A DNA stretch of 64,000 bases, from assembly GCA_905221605.1 (NCBI GenBank), contig CAJNDS010002743.1:62001-126000 (forward strand), in the 5' to 3' direction. The stretch's first letter is position 1. The number at the start of each line of letters is the position of its first letter. The position numbers and the translations under genes were made by a program. The notes beneath the pieces are model-generated. The model was not told the DNA's origin, ran no database searches, and worked only from the letters and a program-made list of their open reading frames with translations. This DNA comes from Symbiodinium natans (Eukaryota; Sar; Dinophyceae; Suessiales; Symbiodiniaceae). Below, piece by piece: positions 53,690-64,000 of this stretch.

Positions 53690-54533
53690 CCGGAAAGGGG
53701 GTGCCTCATCGATGATGGAGCGCTTCAGCGGCCTCCATGTGCGGCATGTGAGCTCCGTGTGGCCCGGCATGTTCGGCAGAACACTGGAACCGTAGGCCAC
53801 GGTCCTTGGTGTTTGGCTTCTTATGTGCCTGATGTTCTCCGGGGCCTGCTGTGGCTTTATGGCTTTCCTTCCATCTGCAACAAAATCTCTCCACTCGACC
53901 TGCTGCGTCCAGCTTGAAGACTTGGACATGAAGCTTGGGCCAACCCGCCAGCGAGTCTGCTATGAAGTGGAAATCAAGCGGATGGTTGAAGACATACCTG
54001 GAATCGTCTGAAATCTGAATCCGGCCACGCAACTGCAATGTAGTGCTCATGTGGCATATACTGAAGTACTGGGCATCAGGAGGCTTGGCTTTGCCACGAC
54101 TTGGGTGATCGATTCAGCCCAGCTGCACACCGTCTGGGTCAGCATAGGCTGTCTGCGTCTGACCGACGAAGCCCTCCTTTCTCGCAATAGGCAGCCAGTC
54201 GCTCCCAGCTTCTGCCGCATAGTCAATGAACAGCCCATCATCTGAAGAGAGTCCTGTCGCGCACACACCCCAACACACGCCTAAACCAACACCATCCAGC
54301 AACATCTTGAAGCGTAGTGCGAAGAGTATCCGTAGGACAACTGCTAAACGCGTCCTGGAAATTCCCAGCCAAACCTTCCGAAGATCACGGACAGTCTCAA
54401 AAGCGCTCCAAGTGGTTTTGGCCACAATACAAGGCTGCCGAATCAAGCCAAGCAACTCCAACTCACCGATGAAATGCAGCTCGAACTCTTCACCAGGAGG
54501 ACACGGCGGTGCCGAAGGCGGCGGCACGGCCAT
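53690..54533 (-). CDS. B9-domain protein, ciliary transition zone (B9D2-like)
   Basis: Blocks match a B9 domain in order. 54533-54470: MAVPPPSAPPCPPGEEFELH, donor at FHFIG/GTGAGT. 54245-54130: DGLFIDYAAEAGSDWLPI and GFVGQTQTAYADPDG. About 54015-53900: YVFNHPLDFHFIADSLAGWP and KLHVQVFKLDAAGR. About 53810-53700: VAYGSSVLPNMPGHTELTCR then TWRPLKRSI. Family landmarks are GQTQ, HPxDxHF, GWPxLxxQVxxxDxxGR, YGxxxxPxxPGxHxLxCxTWRPL. The spacing and TWRPL favour B9D2 over B9D1; MKS1 is the alternative. B9 proteins form the transition-zone gate with MKS1 and tectonics. The C-terminal GG-containing end was not located, so the 3' limit is uncertain. Confidence 0.8.
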
Positions 54534-54829
54534 GAAACTGTTTTCCTGACTCCCCTGTTTTGCTCATGCCCTGCTTGCCGGATTCTTGTGCACCTGCAAT
54601 TCAAATTCTGTCCGAACGTGGACTGCGTACTTTCACCGCGGCTTGCTGACGCAGCTTCAGCAAAAAAGACCACCTCAACATCTCTGCGGGCGCAGCGCAT
54701 CACTCCATGCGGAGCACCATCCGAAAGAACCGCTGCTGAAGCCCCTTTTTGCCGACTACCAAGCTTGTGCACCGCCTAGCCACTAGTTGAATCTATCCTG
54801 CTTTGGTCTCACAGCTTGCCGTCCCGGGC

Positions 54830-55770
54830 CCCTTGGAAAACAGTTGGATAGTCAGGAAAAACAGCAAGGGCTCTCAGGGACCCGGAGGCGCAAAACAAGC
54901 TGACAAGACTCGCGCAAACGCGCAGGAGTGTGGTGACGAACTCACAGGATCTACGGGTAGTTTGTACATTGGTAAGCTCACCCTTGATGCGCCTGGCATT
55001 CCAAAGGGCGTCAGAGATGTCAGTGTCGTTAAAAAACGCAAAACAGAGCCTGCTGGTTCGAATTCGATGATGTCGCAGCTTGATTCGCAGCTGCGGCTGC
55101 TTGCGTGGCAATCCTCGATATGGAGAGGATTGCTTCTCCGCGAGAGACCACGGGTGCGCACCGTTGCTTCGGATTGCTTCGGACTGGGCTGCCAGCGCAC
55201 CGGCAGTTTTGGAGGCCTTCATCAAGGTCCTTGCACAAATACCGGAGCCCCTCAGATCCCTGCAGCTTCTCAACATCTGCTGCCGTGGCGAAGATGTAAA
55301 TGCCGGCAAGAGGCTGCACTGCATCCTGAGGGTTGAGACCTCAAGTTGCGAAAAGTCTTGAGCCTTGGGAGATGAAGTCTTTTGGCCTTGGGAGGCGACG
55401 GCCCAAGGCTACTTGGATCGCCTGCAGGTCCTGGTAGACTCGTAGGCTCTCTCAGCAAAGCTCAGGGATCTGTAGCTCGAGAAGTTCCATGGCAAAGTTG
55501 CAAGTCCTTCCATCGCTGGATGGTCCATAGTTGCACATCTTCCCACACACTGGACAGGACCTGCAGGCCGCCAGCACATTTGAGCAGGGCTGAATTCTCC
55601 CCAAAACACATTCAACGCACTGCCCCCAGCTGCCTTGACATCGTAGAGCTCTGCCTTTACTTTTCTCTTACATGGATAGACAGAATTGATCAAACGATAT
55701 CAAACGTGACTGGTGTCTGGGTCCTGTACAGATTGGCTTTGGGCATGCTTGTTGGCATCGAAATATAATG
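54830..55770 (-). CDS. Hypothetical multi-exon gene
   Basis: Minus-strand blocks: about 55690-55500 (KAELYDVKAAGGSALNVFWG, PAMEGLATLPWNF), 55440-55345 (VYQDLQAIQVALGRRLPRPK, DFISQGSRLFATWG), 55320-55215 (PLAGIYIFATAADVEKLQGS, LRYLCKDLDEGLQ), about 55010-54880 (SLTPFGMPGASRVSLPMYKL). The first three read as one protein with small introns. The family is not recognised. The gene lies between the B9 gene and the membrane-protein gene. Confidence 0.45.
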
Positions 55771-55799
55771 CTCCTCCCTGGCACAGACGGGCAACGTAG

Positions 55800-56490
55800 C
55801 TGACAAAGACACTCTCACACACACACACATGCATGTCAGCATGAGAACATGCCACGACTGCCATCACTAAGCCGCAAAGGATGTGGTGTGCCTGAGCACG
55901 TAGGGTGCAGGTGTACTATGGCTCGTAGCACCCAGCAATGCAGAAGGCTCTGCAAGACCCGCACCAATAGAAAGTAGCCGCCAGTGCCAACCACTGGCGA
56001 AGCCAGCAGCTTTAGGGTGCCACCTTCCACCTCCCGACAAGCGATCAGAAAATGGAACAACTGAAGCTGCTGCGAGGCCTCTCATGAGACAACTTCATCC
56101 TACTGGCACCACTACTATCTGAACATCTCTCTGCAGGGCCATTTTTCTAACTCACTTGCAGGGTTTGCCAGCTTGAATCGAAAGGCTTGCTTATATGCTA
56201 CAACAACAACATGTTCAAGCAGAAACGACCCAAAGTGGTACAAACAGATTCGCGTAAACCACAATTTGCACTCACTTCCTTTGGAAAGACAAAGGAGAAT
56301 TGCCACCACTACTCTTGGCGGTATGTACTCTTCAATGGGCAAGGCTCAAATTGACTCCGTTCAGAGTCACAGAGTCACATGATAAACAATCGGACAGGGC
56401 AGTTCAGTGTCAGCTTTGGAAATTCTTGGCGGCGGTTCCTCCAATCTCAATGTCACAGACCCCCTCTGCCGAAATTACTGTGTAGCACTC
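55800..56490 (-). other. Weakly coding stretch downstream of the membrane-protein gene
   Basis: Contains a CA microsatellite (about 55816-55828) and a hydrophobic minus frame (TLKLLASPVVGTGGYFLLVR, LQSLLHCWVLRAIVHLH) at about 56040-55900. The latter could be a further exon of the membrane-protein gene or another short gene. Undecided. Confidence 0.3.
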
Positions 56491-56498
56491 CTGCAGCA

Positions 56499-59310
56499 TC
56501 ATCCCAGAAACAAAGCTGGCGCTTCAGGCTGGCTCCTGGCCAACCGTGCGATGCCTCCAGCATGAGCACACACCGCATGGCAGCCGCTGTCTGCATGGAT
56601 GGGAGCTGCAGCGGGAACTCTTTCCCCGGTGCTTAGGTGCAAACGGGCCACCGCCCCATCCTTTGAGGCCAGGAGGAGCTCGGCTCCTGACGATGCGAAG
56701 GCCAAGGAGGCCGCAATGGCCCTTGTGCGGACTTCACCAGACGGCAACCAGGAATCACTGACTTCCCCGGAGTGAGCAAACATAGCAACCGCCGACTCGC
56801 CAGGGAAAGCGACGGCCGCACGGATGGCGAAAGCCGCCTTGTTGGAATGGGCGGGCAGCCGGGAGATCGCAACAGTGCCACGAAAATGGGCATCATCTTG
56901 GATTGGCAAGTGTGCCAGTTTGGACTGGTGACAGCGCCAGATGCCCTGAGCAGGTCCGTCTGGGCAACTGAAAAGGGCACCTGTGGAGGCGACAAGCAAG
57001 AGGCCCTGCTCATCCCAGTGGCCAGCGATCAGAGGTCCTTGTCCATGTGCTCCATGGAGCGCGAAGTCGCTCATCTCACTGGCTCGACCATTCGAGATCG
57101 GGATGATGGAGCCACGACCGTGGTGAGAGAGTGCCAGCATCTTGGACGCAGTGGGATGACCGCAGAGTATCTTTGGCTGCATCAGTGCAGGCCATTGCAG
57201 AGCTGACTTGCTTGGCTGCACAGCCGCCGGCAGCAGGGACATGTCCACCATGGATGCGGTGGGTGCTTTTGCCCGGCTTGCCCGCTTGCCCTGGGCCAGG
57301 TCAGCCAAATGAGGGAGGACGCTGCGAATCTTGGCCGCGAGCTCATCCCTAGGCACAGATAGAAGATCAAGTGACATGTCCCCGGAGAGGCGGCGAGCAT
57401 GGTCTTTGATGCCCACTGCAGGTCCGTGCTGCGCTCCACCGGTTCCCACCTCCGTGGGCTCGTGGTAGCCGACCTTTGGAGGGCGGTAGCGTGGATCACG
57501 TAGGTTGTTTGGCAGACCGAATGCGTTAAGCATCGAAGGATGATCTGTGTGCGCGTTCAAGATCTCGATGGTGAAGCCAATAACCAAGTAGACCCAAGCA
57601 ATGAGCAGTCCTAGGAGGCCGGTGCGAACATTGAACCAGGCCGGGGACTCCCCCTGTTTGCCCAGGGCACGGTGCACATCACGTCTCTTTGCCTCAGAGG
57701 CATCGTAGGTCAAGCGGCCTGCTGGTCCACTGCTCTGCATGCCACCCTCTGATGCTTTCCGCATCTCGCCGACTAAGTCGTTCTGGCCTGTTTCGAGGTG
57801 ACGTGGAGGAGCGACCAGCCAGACTGCGTGCTTGAAGGCCTTCGGAAGCCGCCACTGCCCTGGCCACCAAGTGCCTGCTGGCACTTCAGCTTGGTCAGGT
57901 GCCGAGAAGTCGGGTGCGCAAATCCGGAGCAGCTGGACGGTGTAGATCTTAGCATCTGCGAACGCATGCAAATGCATTACGCACAAGCATCGCCAGATTC
58001 CGGGTTTTTTCTAGTTTCGTGGACATACAGACGGTGCCACAAACTAGGCTCCAGGCAATGTGGAAGGCATAGGCGACGTAAACAAGGACATATCCAACGA
58101 CCGCCGTGCCCTCATCGTAGTAGGTCTGGTACTCGATGGCAAGGGCGACCCAGACTACCAACTGTGCCATTGGACCCAAACGCTGCAAAGGGAAATCCAC
58201 CTGGCCGGGCATGATGTCCAGCGTCAGGAGGATGTGTTGCAGCACGCAGGTGGAAATGCAGACCAAGCCAGCGGCAAAGACTGCCCGATTCTCGCAGAAC
58301 AAGTGGCCCATGTGTTGGTATGTCCAGCAGTGGATCAGATGCATGAACGCAAGGAAGATGCTGATTCGTGCATACACATCATAAGGCCACCACTCATTCT
58401 GGATCTCCCGATAGACTTCGAAGTGTTCCGGTGCTGTCCCTTGTGCAGCCAAGGGCATCATGCTTTCGAAAGGCTCGCCTTGGTCAATTGCCACCTCCTT
58501 GCGGTACCAGGCAGGCACATCGGGTCCATGACGGGTACGGCCTCGAGCATCGGGATCGATGTCCATGCCCTCGTTGTAGTCGTCTGTCTCCCCGGTCTCA
58601 CCAGAACTGCGATACTGATGCCGCAAGAAAGGAATGCGCAGGACCTCACGAAGAGGCTGCTCCTCCCAGGATCCCAGGAACTTTCGAGCACGGTCCAACA
58701 TCCAGTTCGCTGGGATGGGCAGCCTGACGAATCGTGTGAGCATGTGAGTTGTTGCGGCATTTGCACGCAAGCAGGCATGCATGGCCAGCCACATGGTAAG
58801 ACCGAGCCATATGTAAGCACCGCCAACGTTCACCATCATGAGGCCCATGTGCCAGCCAGGCGGAGGGGGCGTGTGCAACCCAACTCGACCAGGACAGAAG
58901 ATGGCCGTGAGAATGGTGGCGGTCATGCCAGCAATGTCCGCATACACGTGCATTCGGTTTGTTGTGAGGGTTGTCAGGTCTACCAAGTCTTCTTTGTACT
59001 GATCTGTCTGCGCACAGGCCATGTTGAAGCCAGCATTGAAGCGAGACCAATGGAGCCTCAGCGAGACTGTAACAGTGACTCTAAAAGTGCCAAAAGTGCA
59101 ACAAGTCTCATTCATGTCAGAAACAGAGAATTACAGAGTTCGGAGTCGTCAGAGATCGTCAAAAACCGTCAGAGCCCGGGCCACACTGTACTGAGTCGCG
59201 TGCTTTTGATCCATCATGTAATTGCCACGGTTGTAGCCAAAAAGGCCAATCCCAACACCTCCAGCCGTAGCCGCGCCGGCAGCGGCATATCCCGCAGCTC
59301 CGAGCTCCAT
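56499..59310 (-). CDS. Multi-pass membrane protein of a dinoflagellate family, with propeller-like C-terminal half
   Basis: Three exons fit well. Exon 1 59310-59192 begins MELGAAGYAAAGAATAGGVG and ends YNRGNYMMDQKHATQ. Intron 59191-59081 is GT-AG. Exon 2 59080-58029 has DQYKEDLVDLTTLTTNRMHV, several membrane helices (VGGAYIWLGLTMWLAMHACL; ISIFLAFMHLIHCWTY; MAQLVVWVALAIEY; VVGYVLVYVAYAFHIAWSLV) and HMLTRFVRLPIPANWMLDRA. Intron 58028-57956 (GTATGT...CGCAG, 73 nt) joins CGTV to YAKIYT in frame. Exon 3 57955-56499 adds one helix (TGLLGLLIAWVYLVIGFTIE) and then repeats such as QGLLLVASTGALFSCPDGPA and ASSGAELLLASKDGAVARLH, which resemble beta-propeller blades. The FNRENxMxDxK and LTxFVRLPIP signatures are known to me only from Symbiodinium-type proteins. 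Function unknown. Confidence 0.75.
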
Positions 59311-60096
59311 GTTTACCTAGGCAGCAAGGTAATTGTGGCTTCTGAAAAGCTAGAAACTGCCGGGCACAGCAGACTCAGAAGCTCAGTGAACTCACAGACA
59401 GTGTCTAGAGTGCAGTCCAAGAGCTTAGCTTTGCAAGTTCTTGCAGTTGCCAGGTAGCCCTCTAGGCACAACCTGGTACTTCCGGGACCGTCAGGTCCAG
59501 TCTTGCTTGAGAGCAAAGACTGCGGAAAACTCTTCAGAAAGGCACCAGGTAGAGAACTTTAAGCCACTAAGCACTCGGTAGCGGAGCAACAGGCGCGCAT
59601 GCTCTCAAAACAGCTGCGCCATGCTCTTGTCAGCATTGCCCACCTGCTGATCATTCACTAAGATTCTCTGGTGGACAGCCTGAAGCAAAAGCTACACACG
59701 TGCTCACACAATCCCAACACTTGTCAAGAAATCAAAAGAAAGAAGCTGGCCTCAGAAAGCACCAGCTGAAAATCTGTAAAGGCCTGCGAGCATATCAAGG
59801 AGGCCAAACGTGTTCTCTCCCCCGAGCTCTCCGATGCCCTGGCCTGCTCTTCTTCCCCTTCTGGCATTCGCCAAGGCTTCAGCCTCCGAGGGAGATGCTC
59901 TGATCTTGGACAGGACAAGGAGACAGGTGTCTAGAAAAAGTCTCAAAAAGATACTGGATCGGCAATCTATCAGCTCAACCGGTCTCGAGCAGCTTTGGGC
60001 GCTTTCGGGACTTGCCACGATCCGCATCTGAGCTCTCCGGCTTCAGCTTAAACTCCTCCATGATTCTGGACAAAAGGCCATCCTCTGCGACACCAA

Positions 60097-60127
<31 letters not shown>

Positions 60128-60940
60128 GAGATATAATATGGCCTCTGCGCAGGGCGCACAGCAATGTGTAGGGGCGCTGCCAGATCGTGTCTGAGCTGCT
60201 GAGGGTCAAGAACCCTGGACTCCGGCGCCAACTTTTTGAGAGTCTCCCTGCACCGAGCAATAGATGGGCACTGGGCACAGTATGGCATAGTGCCTACAGT
60301 TCATGTTTGCGGAAAGTTGGAACAAGCAAGCTGCCGGTAGTGCTTGGCTGCCTGAAGCGTTTGTGCAAGTCCTCCTTCACGGAGACAGTCTCTACTTTCA
60401 CGAAAGCCTTAGCTTGAGGACATGCTACTGTGCCACTGAAGGAGAACGCAGCTTTGTCTTGCAAGCTTCGGCCTTCGTTTTGGCCCTGAGGTTCTGGCCT
60501 CTCGCAGTCCGATCGCCATGTCTTGCGCATTTTCTTTGAACGCCTGGCATAGCGGATTCGTGCCATCGGACATCTAACATAATGCCACACTCACCTTGGC
60601 AAAGTTCATGACCTGGGTACCCAAAAAGCACGATTTGCAGAAACGCTGAGAGCTGTGAGGGGTGGAGAGCTCGAGGGCTGGAGAGCTGAGCCGGCAGCAA
60701 CCTGCTGGAAACCTGTCGTGGTGATCTCACAGCCCAGGGGAGCCTTGGTATTTAGGGTACCCTGGGACTGCAGTCGGGTTGGTATCAAGGCTCAGGTGCC
60801 AGCTGACGGCTGTGGAAACTTTCCGCCCCCGAAAAACTGATCGCTGAACTTGTCCTGCCGAGCTAAGCGACCAACAGCCAGATGCCCCCTTGTCTAGGGG
60901 CGTGGTGCATTCCAGAAGATGCAAGGTTGGGGCCGGGGTT
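59311..60940. other. Mostly non-coding, a few possible exons
   Basis: Minus blocks at about 60415-60350 (AFVKVETVSVKEDLHKRFRQ) and about 60075-59990 (IMEEFKLKPESSDADRGKSR, ending in a stop) look coding but isolated. They could be 3' exons of the atlastin-like gene or a small gene of their own. A TA microsatellite sits at 60096-60127. Confidence 0.35.
60096..60127. repeat. TA microsatellite
   Basis: ATATATATATATATATATGT followed by further ATATATATA. Confidence 0.92.
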
Positions 60941-60949
60941 TTTCAGGTG

Positions 60950-63700
60950 TTGAACGCGTTGAAAGGCTCAAAGCTGCACAAGAGTGGGCTCTTCTTCGCT
61001 CTTGCAGTGTCCAACAAGTACAGGAAGTCGCTGTCGATCGCCTCTATCTCTCCCGTGTATGTGGGCCTGAAGCTCTCAATCCGCACGGGGAGCGCCCTGC
61101 AGTGGCTCCATCAGGTCATGAGTCATGAGTCATGTTTGGGCACAGGCTTTGTCACCTTCAAGCCAGGATGAGGTAGGCCCCAGGCTGCTATGCCTTGGGC
61201 CCCAAACCGCCGCCAAGTCGTGAATATATGCTTGGACTCAAAAATGCCCCGAGGGCCCAAGTCAGGCCGGACCCTCAATATGTTGAAGCTGCCCAGTTTT
61301 TTGGGGGGTCGCTGTACAAAGATTCAATGCGCTGGCCAGAGAGTTGGGTGGAACACCCACATATACTGGTGACGAATGTGTACTATATAACCGGAAGATC
61401 ACAACACATAAAACAAAATCAAAGCAACCTGGCCTTCAGCCTGGCCCTTGAGTGGAGAATTGACTCGGGGTCCGCGCTGCGGAAGGTGGATTTGAGGCGC
61501 TCGACCTGAACAAAGTACATCAGAAACAGAGAGAGAGAGAGAGGGAAAGGGAAAATAAAACAGAAGATAATCAAAGAAAATGAATAAACGGGCGAAGCCA
61601 TGGAAAAAGCGAAGCTTCTAACAGGCTTCCTACGGAACCGAGAGCCGCTTGCTGAAAGCACTTGGCCACGAACCCGCGGTTTGGCGTCCTGTCCGCTGAT
61701 TCAGAGTGATCCCATCACCATCGTGCAGTGCGTCTGGTCATCACAGGCCAGCCTCTGGCACCTTCTTCTCACTGAGGTGATCATCCAGGTGTTCCCGCAT
61801 CTGCTCCTACCGGCATCACTTGCGCTCCACAGAGCACAGCACGCCAGCACATCTCTGGAGCATCTGCCTTGCATTCGCCGATGTTGAACCCATCCTGCCG
61901 CAGATTGTGGTGTCCGGCATGCGTCCACATGTGTCCGTGCCCACAACCTCCCCTTTGACGTCAGGCCACCTCATAGTTCACCCAATCTCGCACGAGCAGC
62001 TCCAGGTGCCCAAACCTCGGAGACTCGACAGGAAATAGGGTGACTTCATGCTGACCTTTGCACACCAACTTCAGCACCATGAGACATGCTAAGGAGCGGA
62101 CGGCGCATCTTTGCCTGGAAGGTCACTGCAAACAGTTTGCCTGAGAGCAGGTTCCGAACAGCGACAGCAGATGCAAAAGCACATTGAAGTTCATTCTTAC
62201 AACTTGTCCCCGCCCGAGCTCAAATGGCTAACACCCCCAGGGGCCCCCACGCGAACGTGGTGATGTAGTCCATGTTCTCCAACTGTGCCGGGCAGAAGAA
62301 GGAACGTGTGCCCGACATAGTGTTAAGGTGACAAGACATACAAAGATGTCAAAGTATCGAGGCGATGTTACCCAGCAGGGGGCTTCACCTTGTCTTCCTC
62401 CACGCGGTTCTGGATGTTGTATATCCTCGGCACAAGGACGGCTGTTGCCCTGCAAAATGTTAAGCGTCCCCATGAGACAGCTTCTCCCATCTACGAGTAG
62501 CTGCTGTCAAGGCACAGCTTTGACGAAAGCAAGGCTGTCAAGCCGAAGATGGTGGCACTGGCATTGCGAAGCGGTAGTTCGAGCACCAGTTCACCATCTT
62601 TGAATTGAACGGCACAACATGCGCAGCCACAAGGCCTCTGTGCTTTGGTCATGGTATCATCCCAAGCGCCTGAGTGCTGCAACACCCAAGACGTTGCCCT
62701 TTTGGCATGGATGAACTGATGTTGCCTTGCGTGTCCATCAGGAGCACTGCGATTTTGCGGCCCTCCTCGTGCGACACGTAGATATTTTGGATACAGCACA
62801 TCGTGTTGCAGCTGCAAGCGTCAGCAAGCGCTCAGATCCTGATCTCTGAAAACGAAGGGAGAACTCCAAAGCCAGATGCCTTGCGTGCACCTCACGACAA
62901 GCGTCAGAATACAATGCCCTCTAGTTTGCCTTGTTGCTGTGCTGTGGCATTCGGAATGCCTTGGTGTAATCAACTTCTTTGCTCGCACAGCTTTTCTGAG
63001 CAAGTCACTTGTCCTTTCCAGGACGCCATGCAAAGCCGGAGCAAGCTTCGTCCAACTTCGACCCCTGCCCGCTCGCTCTGAGATGCCAAAAAGCATGCAC
63101 CGGGTGTTCGATAGCACGCGACTATGCCGGTATTCTAAAGAGGAGCTGGCTTAGAATCATTTAGAATCACCCCTGGCAAGCCCTTTTTTGGAAAGCAAAC
63201 CCGCCGAGCGGCCTCGTGGATGCGGGAGGCATCGCCTTCCAGCACCTCAAGTGAAGCGCGAGCACCCGAAGAAGGCCGAGATGTCATGCATACAGCGAAT
63301 ATACAATGCCATATATGTATGTTGGGGTGGGGGGGGTGGGGGGGGGGGGGAATGGACGGGTAGCTTGGGGTCGAGTCGCCGCAAGCACTAACAGCAGTGT
63401 CAGACTGCGGGCGGAACCCAATCTGGGGGCTTGTTCTTCTTTCGATCTTCCTCGCAAGAGACCCAACAGCTAGCAGCTGACAACAGGGACTGCATGCTGC
63501 ACACGAGCTCACTGTCACAGCTCTGGTCCTCGCCGAAACGCCAGCCGTCATCTGTCGGTGCAGGAGCCGGCTCTCCTAGGCGCCAGTTCACGGCTATGTC
63601 GCTCTGTACATCGAGTCTACGAATGCTCTTTACATGCTCTTCACACCCCGATGCTCCTTTTTTCCTCAGCCTGGCCAGAAACTCCAACAAAGGGGCTTCA
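60950..63700 (-). CDS. Atlastin/GBP-type dynamin-family GTPase
   Basis: Exon-sized minus blocks follow the atlastin order. About 63695-63430: LLEFLARLRKKG and APTDDGWRFGEDQS. About 62890-62840: GIWLWSSPFVF (TTGIWxWSxPF region). About 62795-62705: QNIYVSHEEGRKIAVLLMDT, the DTQG box. About 62580-62510: NASATIFGLTALLSSK. About 62440-62398: RIYNIQNRVEEDK. About 62265-62230: LENMDYITTFAWG. About 62006-61960: HLELLVRDWVNYE, carrying the RD guanine-specificity pair. About 61805-61755: MREHLDDHLSEKK. About 61205-61155: LPHPGLKVTKP. About 61085-61030: YTGEIEAIDSDFLYLLD. Atlastins fuse ER tubules. The P-loop (GxxxxGKS) was not found and may lie beyond the window; the C-terminal membrane hairpin is also unseen. 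Confidence 0.85.
61527..61543. repeat. GA microsatellite in an atlastin intron
   Basis: Eight GA units followed by GGGAAAGGGAAAATAAAA. Confidence 0.9.
63320..63351. repeat. Poly-G tract
   Basis: G-rich run broken twice by T; lies in a presumed atlastin intron. Confidence 0.9.
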
Positions 63701-64000
63701 GCCCCAGCGTGGTCTTGAGTGCCCAGGCATCTCGGATCCCTTCACATATCTTCGCGGGGCTTCCGGAGAGAGGGGGCTCCAGGGCAGAGAGTCCAGGAAG
63801 GGATCCGAGTAGAAAAACATAGGAACTCCTTCCGGGCAAGAGCAGTCACATCTTGAGGTTCTGAAGAGTTTCAGCTCTGATTGCGACAAACCTATCAGAC
63901 GTTCGATGCGTCTAGGCACAAGGAAGCGGTGGCATCTCTTCAAAAGATGGAAAGGGACACCGACCTTTCTCTGCGTCAAGCTGGGATGGACACGCGCCCA

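Noticed and set aside
1-64000. tRNA or rRNA genes
   Set aside because: I scanned for obvious cloverleaf or conserved rRNA strings and saw none I could support by eye; a tRNAscan/Infernal run would be decisive.

Overview
The window reads as nuclear DNA of a dinoflagellate, most like a Symbiodinium-type alga. The evidence is many short coding blocks split by small introns, GT-AG introns mixed with GC-type boundaries, plant-type TTTAGGG repeats inside introns, GC-rich decayed LINE-like reverse transcriptases of the kind common in Symbiodiniaceae, a membrane-protein family I know only from dinoflagellates, and mitochondrial cox1 pieces beside AT-rich DNA full of hairpins. There is no bacterial gene organisation. 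I could not search databases; names rest on motifs I recognise.

Layout. 1-1955 is a 53-bp tandem array with a three-repeat higher order. 2.5-6.5 kb holds minus-strand exons of unrecognised genes. 6591-7697 (minus) is a TPM-domain/RING-H2 membrane protein. 7728-13584 (minus) is a CFAP99 homologue whose introns carry telomere-like repeats and a 1.2-kb block of palindromic telomere-derived DNA. 13.7-29.3 kb holds coding-looking minus-strand exons of several unrecognised genes between microsatellites. 30185-30589 (minus) is a FAM241-type small membrane protein. About 32.4-37.25 kb (minus) is a CLEC16A homologue; one of its introns contains a tandemly duplicated ORF. 38908-39828 (minus) is an alpha/beta hydrolase. 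41.2-48.7 kb is a mosaic of mitochondrial-like DNA, including two broken cox1 pieces, and LINE-like reverse-transcriptase remnants in both orientations. 53.7-54.5 kb (minus) is a B9-domain transition-zone protein. 56499-59310 (minus) is a multi-pass membrane protein. About 60.95-63.7 kb (minus) is an atlastin-like dynamin-family GTPase.

Every host gene I can name lies on the minus strand, the one-way gene order known for dinoflagellates. The stop codon of CFAP99 lies only about 30 bp before the ATG of the next gene. CFAP99 and the B9 protein are ciliary, CLEC16A acts in endosome/mitophagy traffic, and atlastin shapes the ER. They do not form one pathway; the neighbourhood looks like ordinary dinoflagellate gene tandems broken up by repeats and organelle or retroelement debris. 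Exon limits are approximate unless a splice junction is stated.
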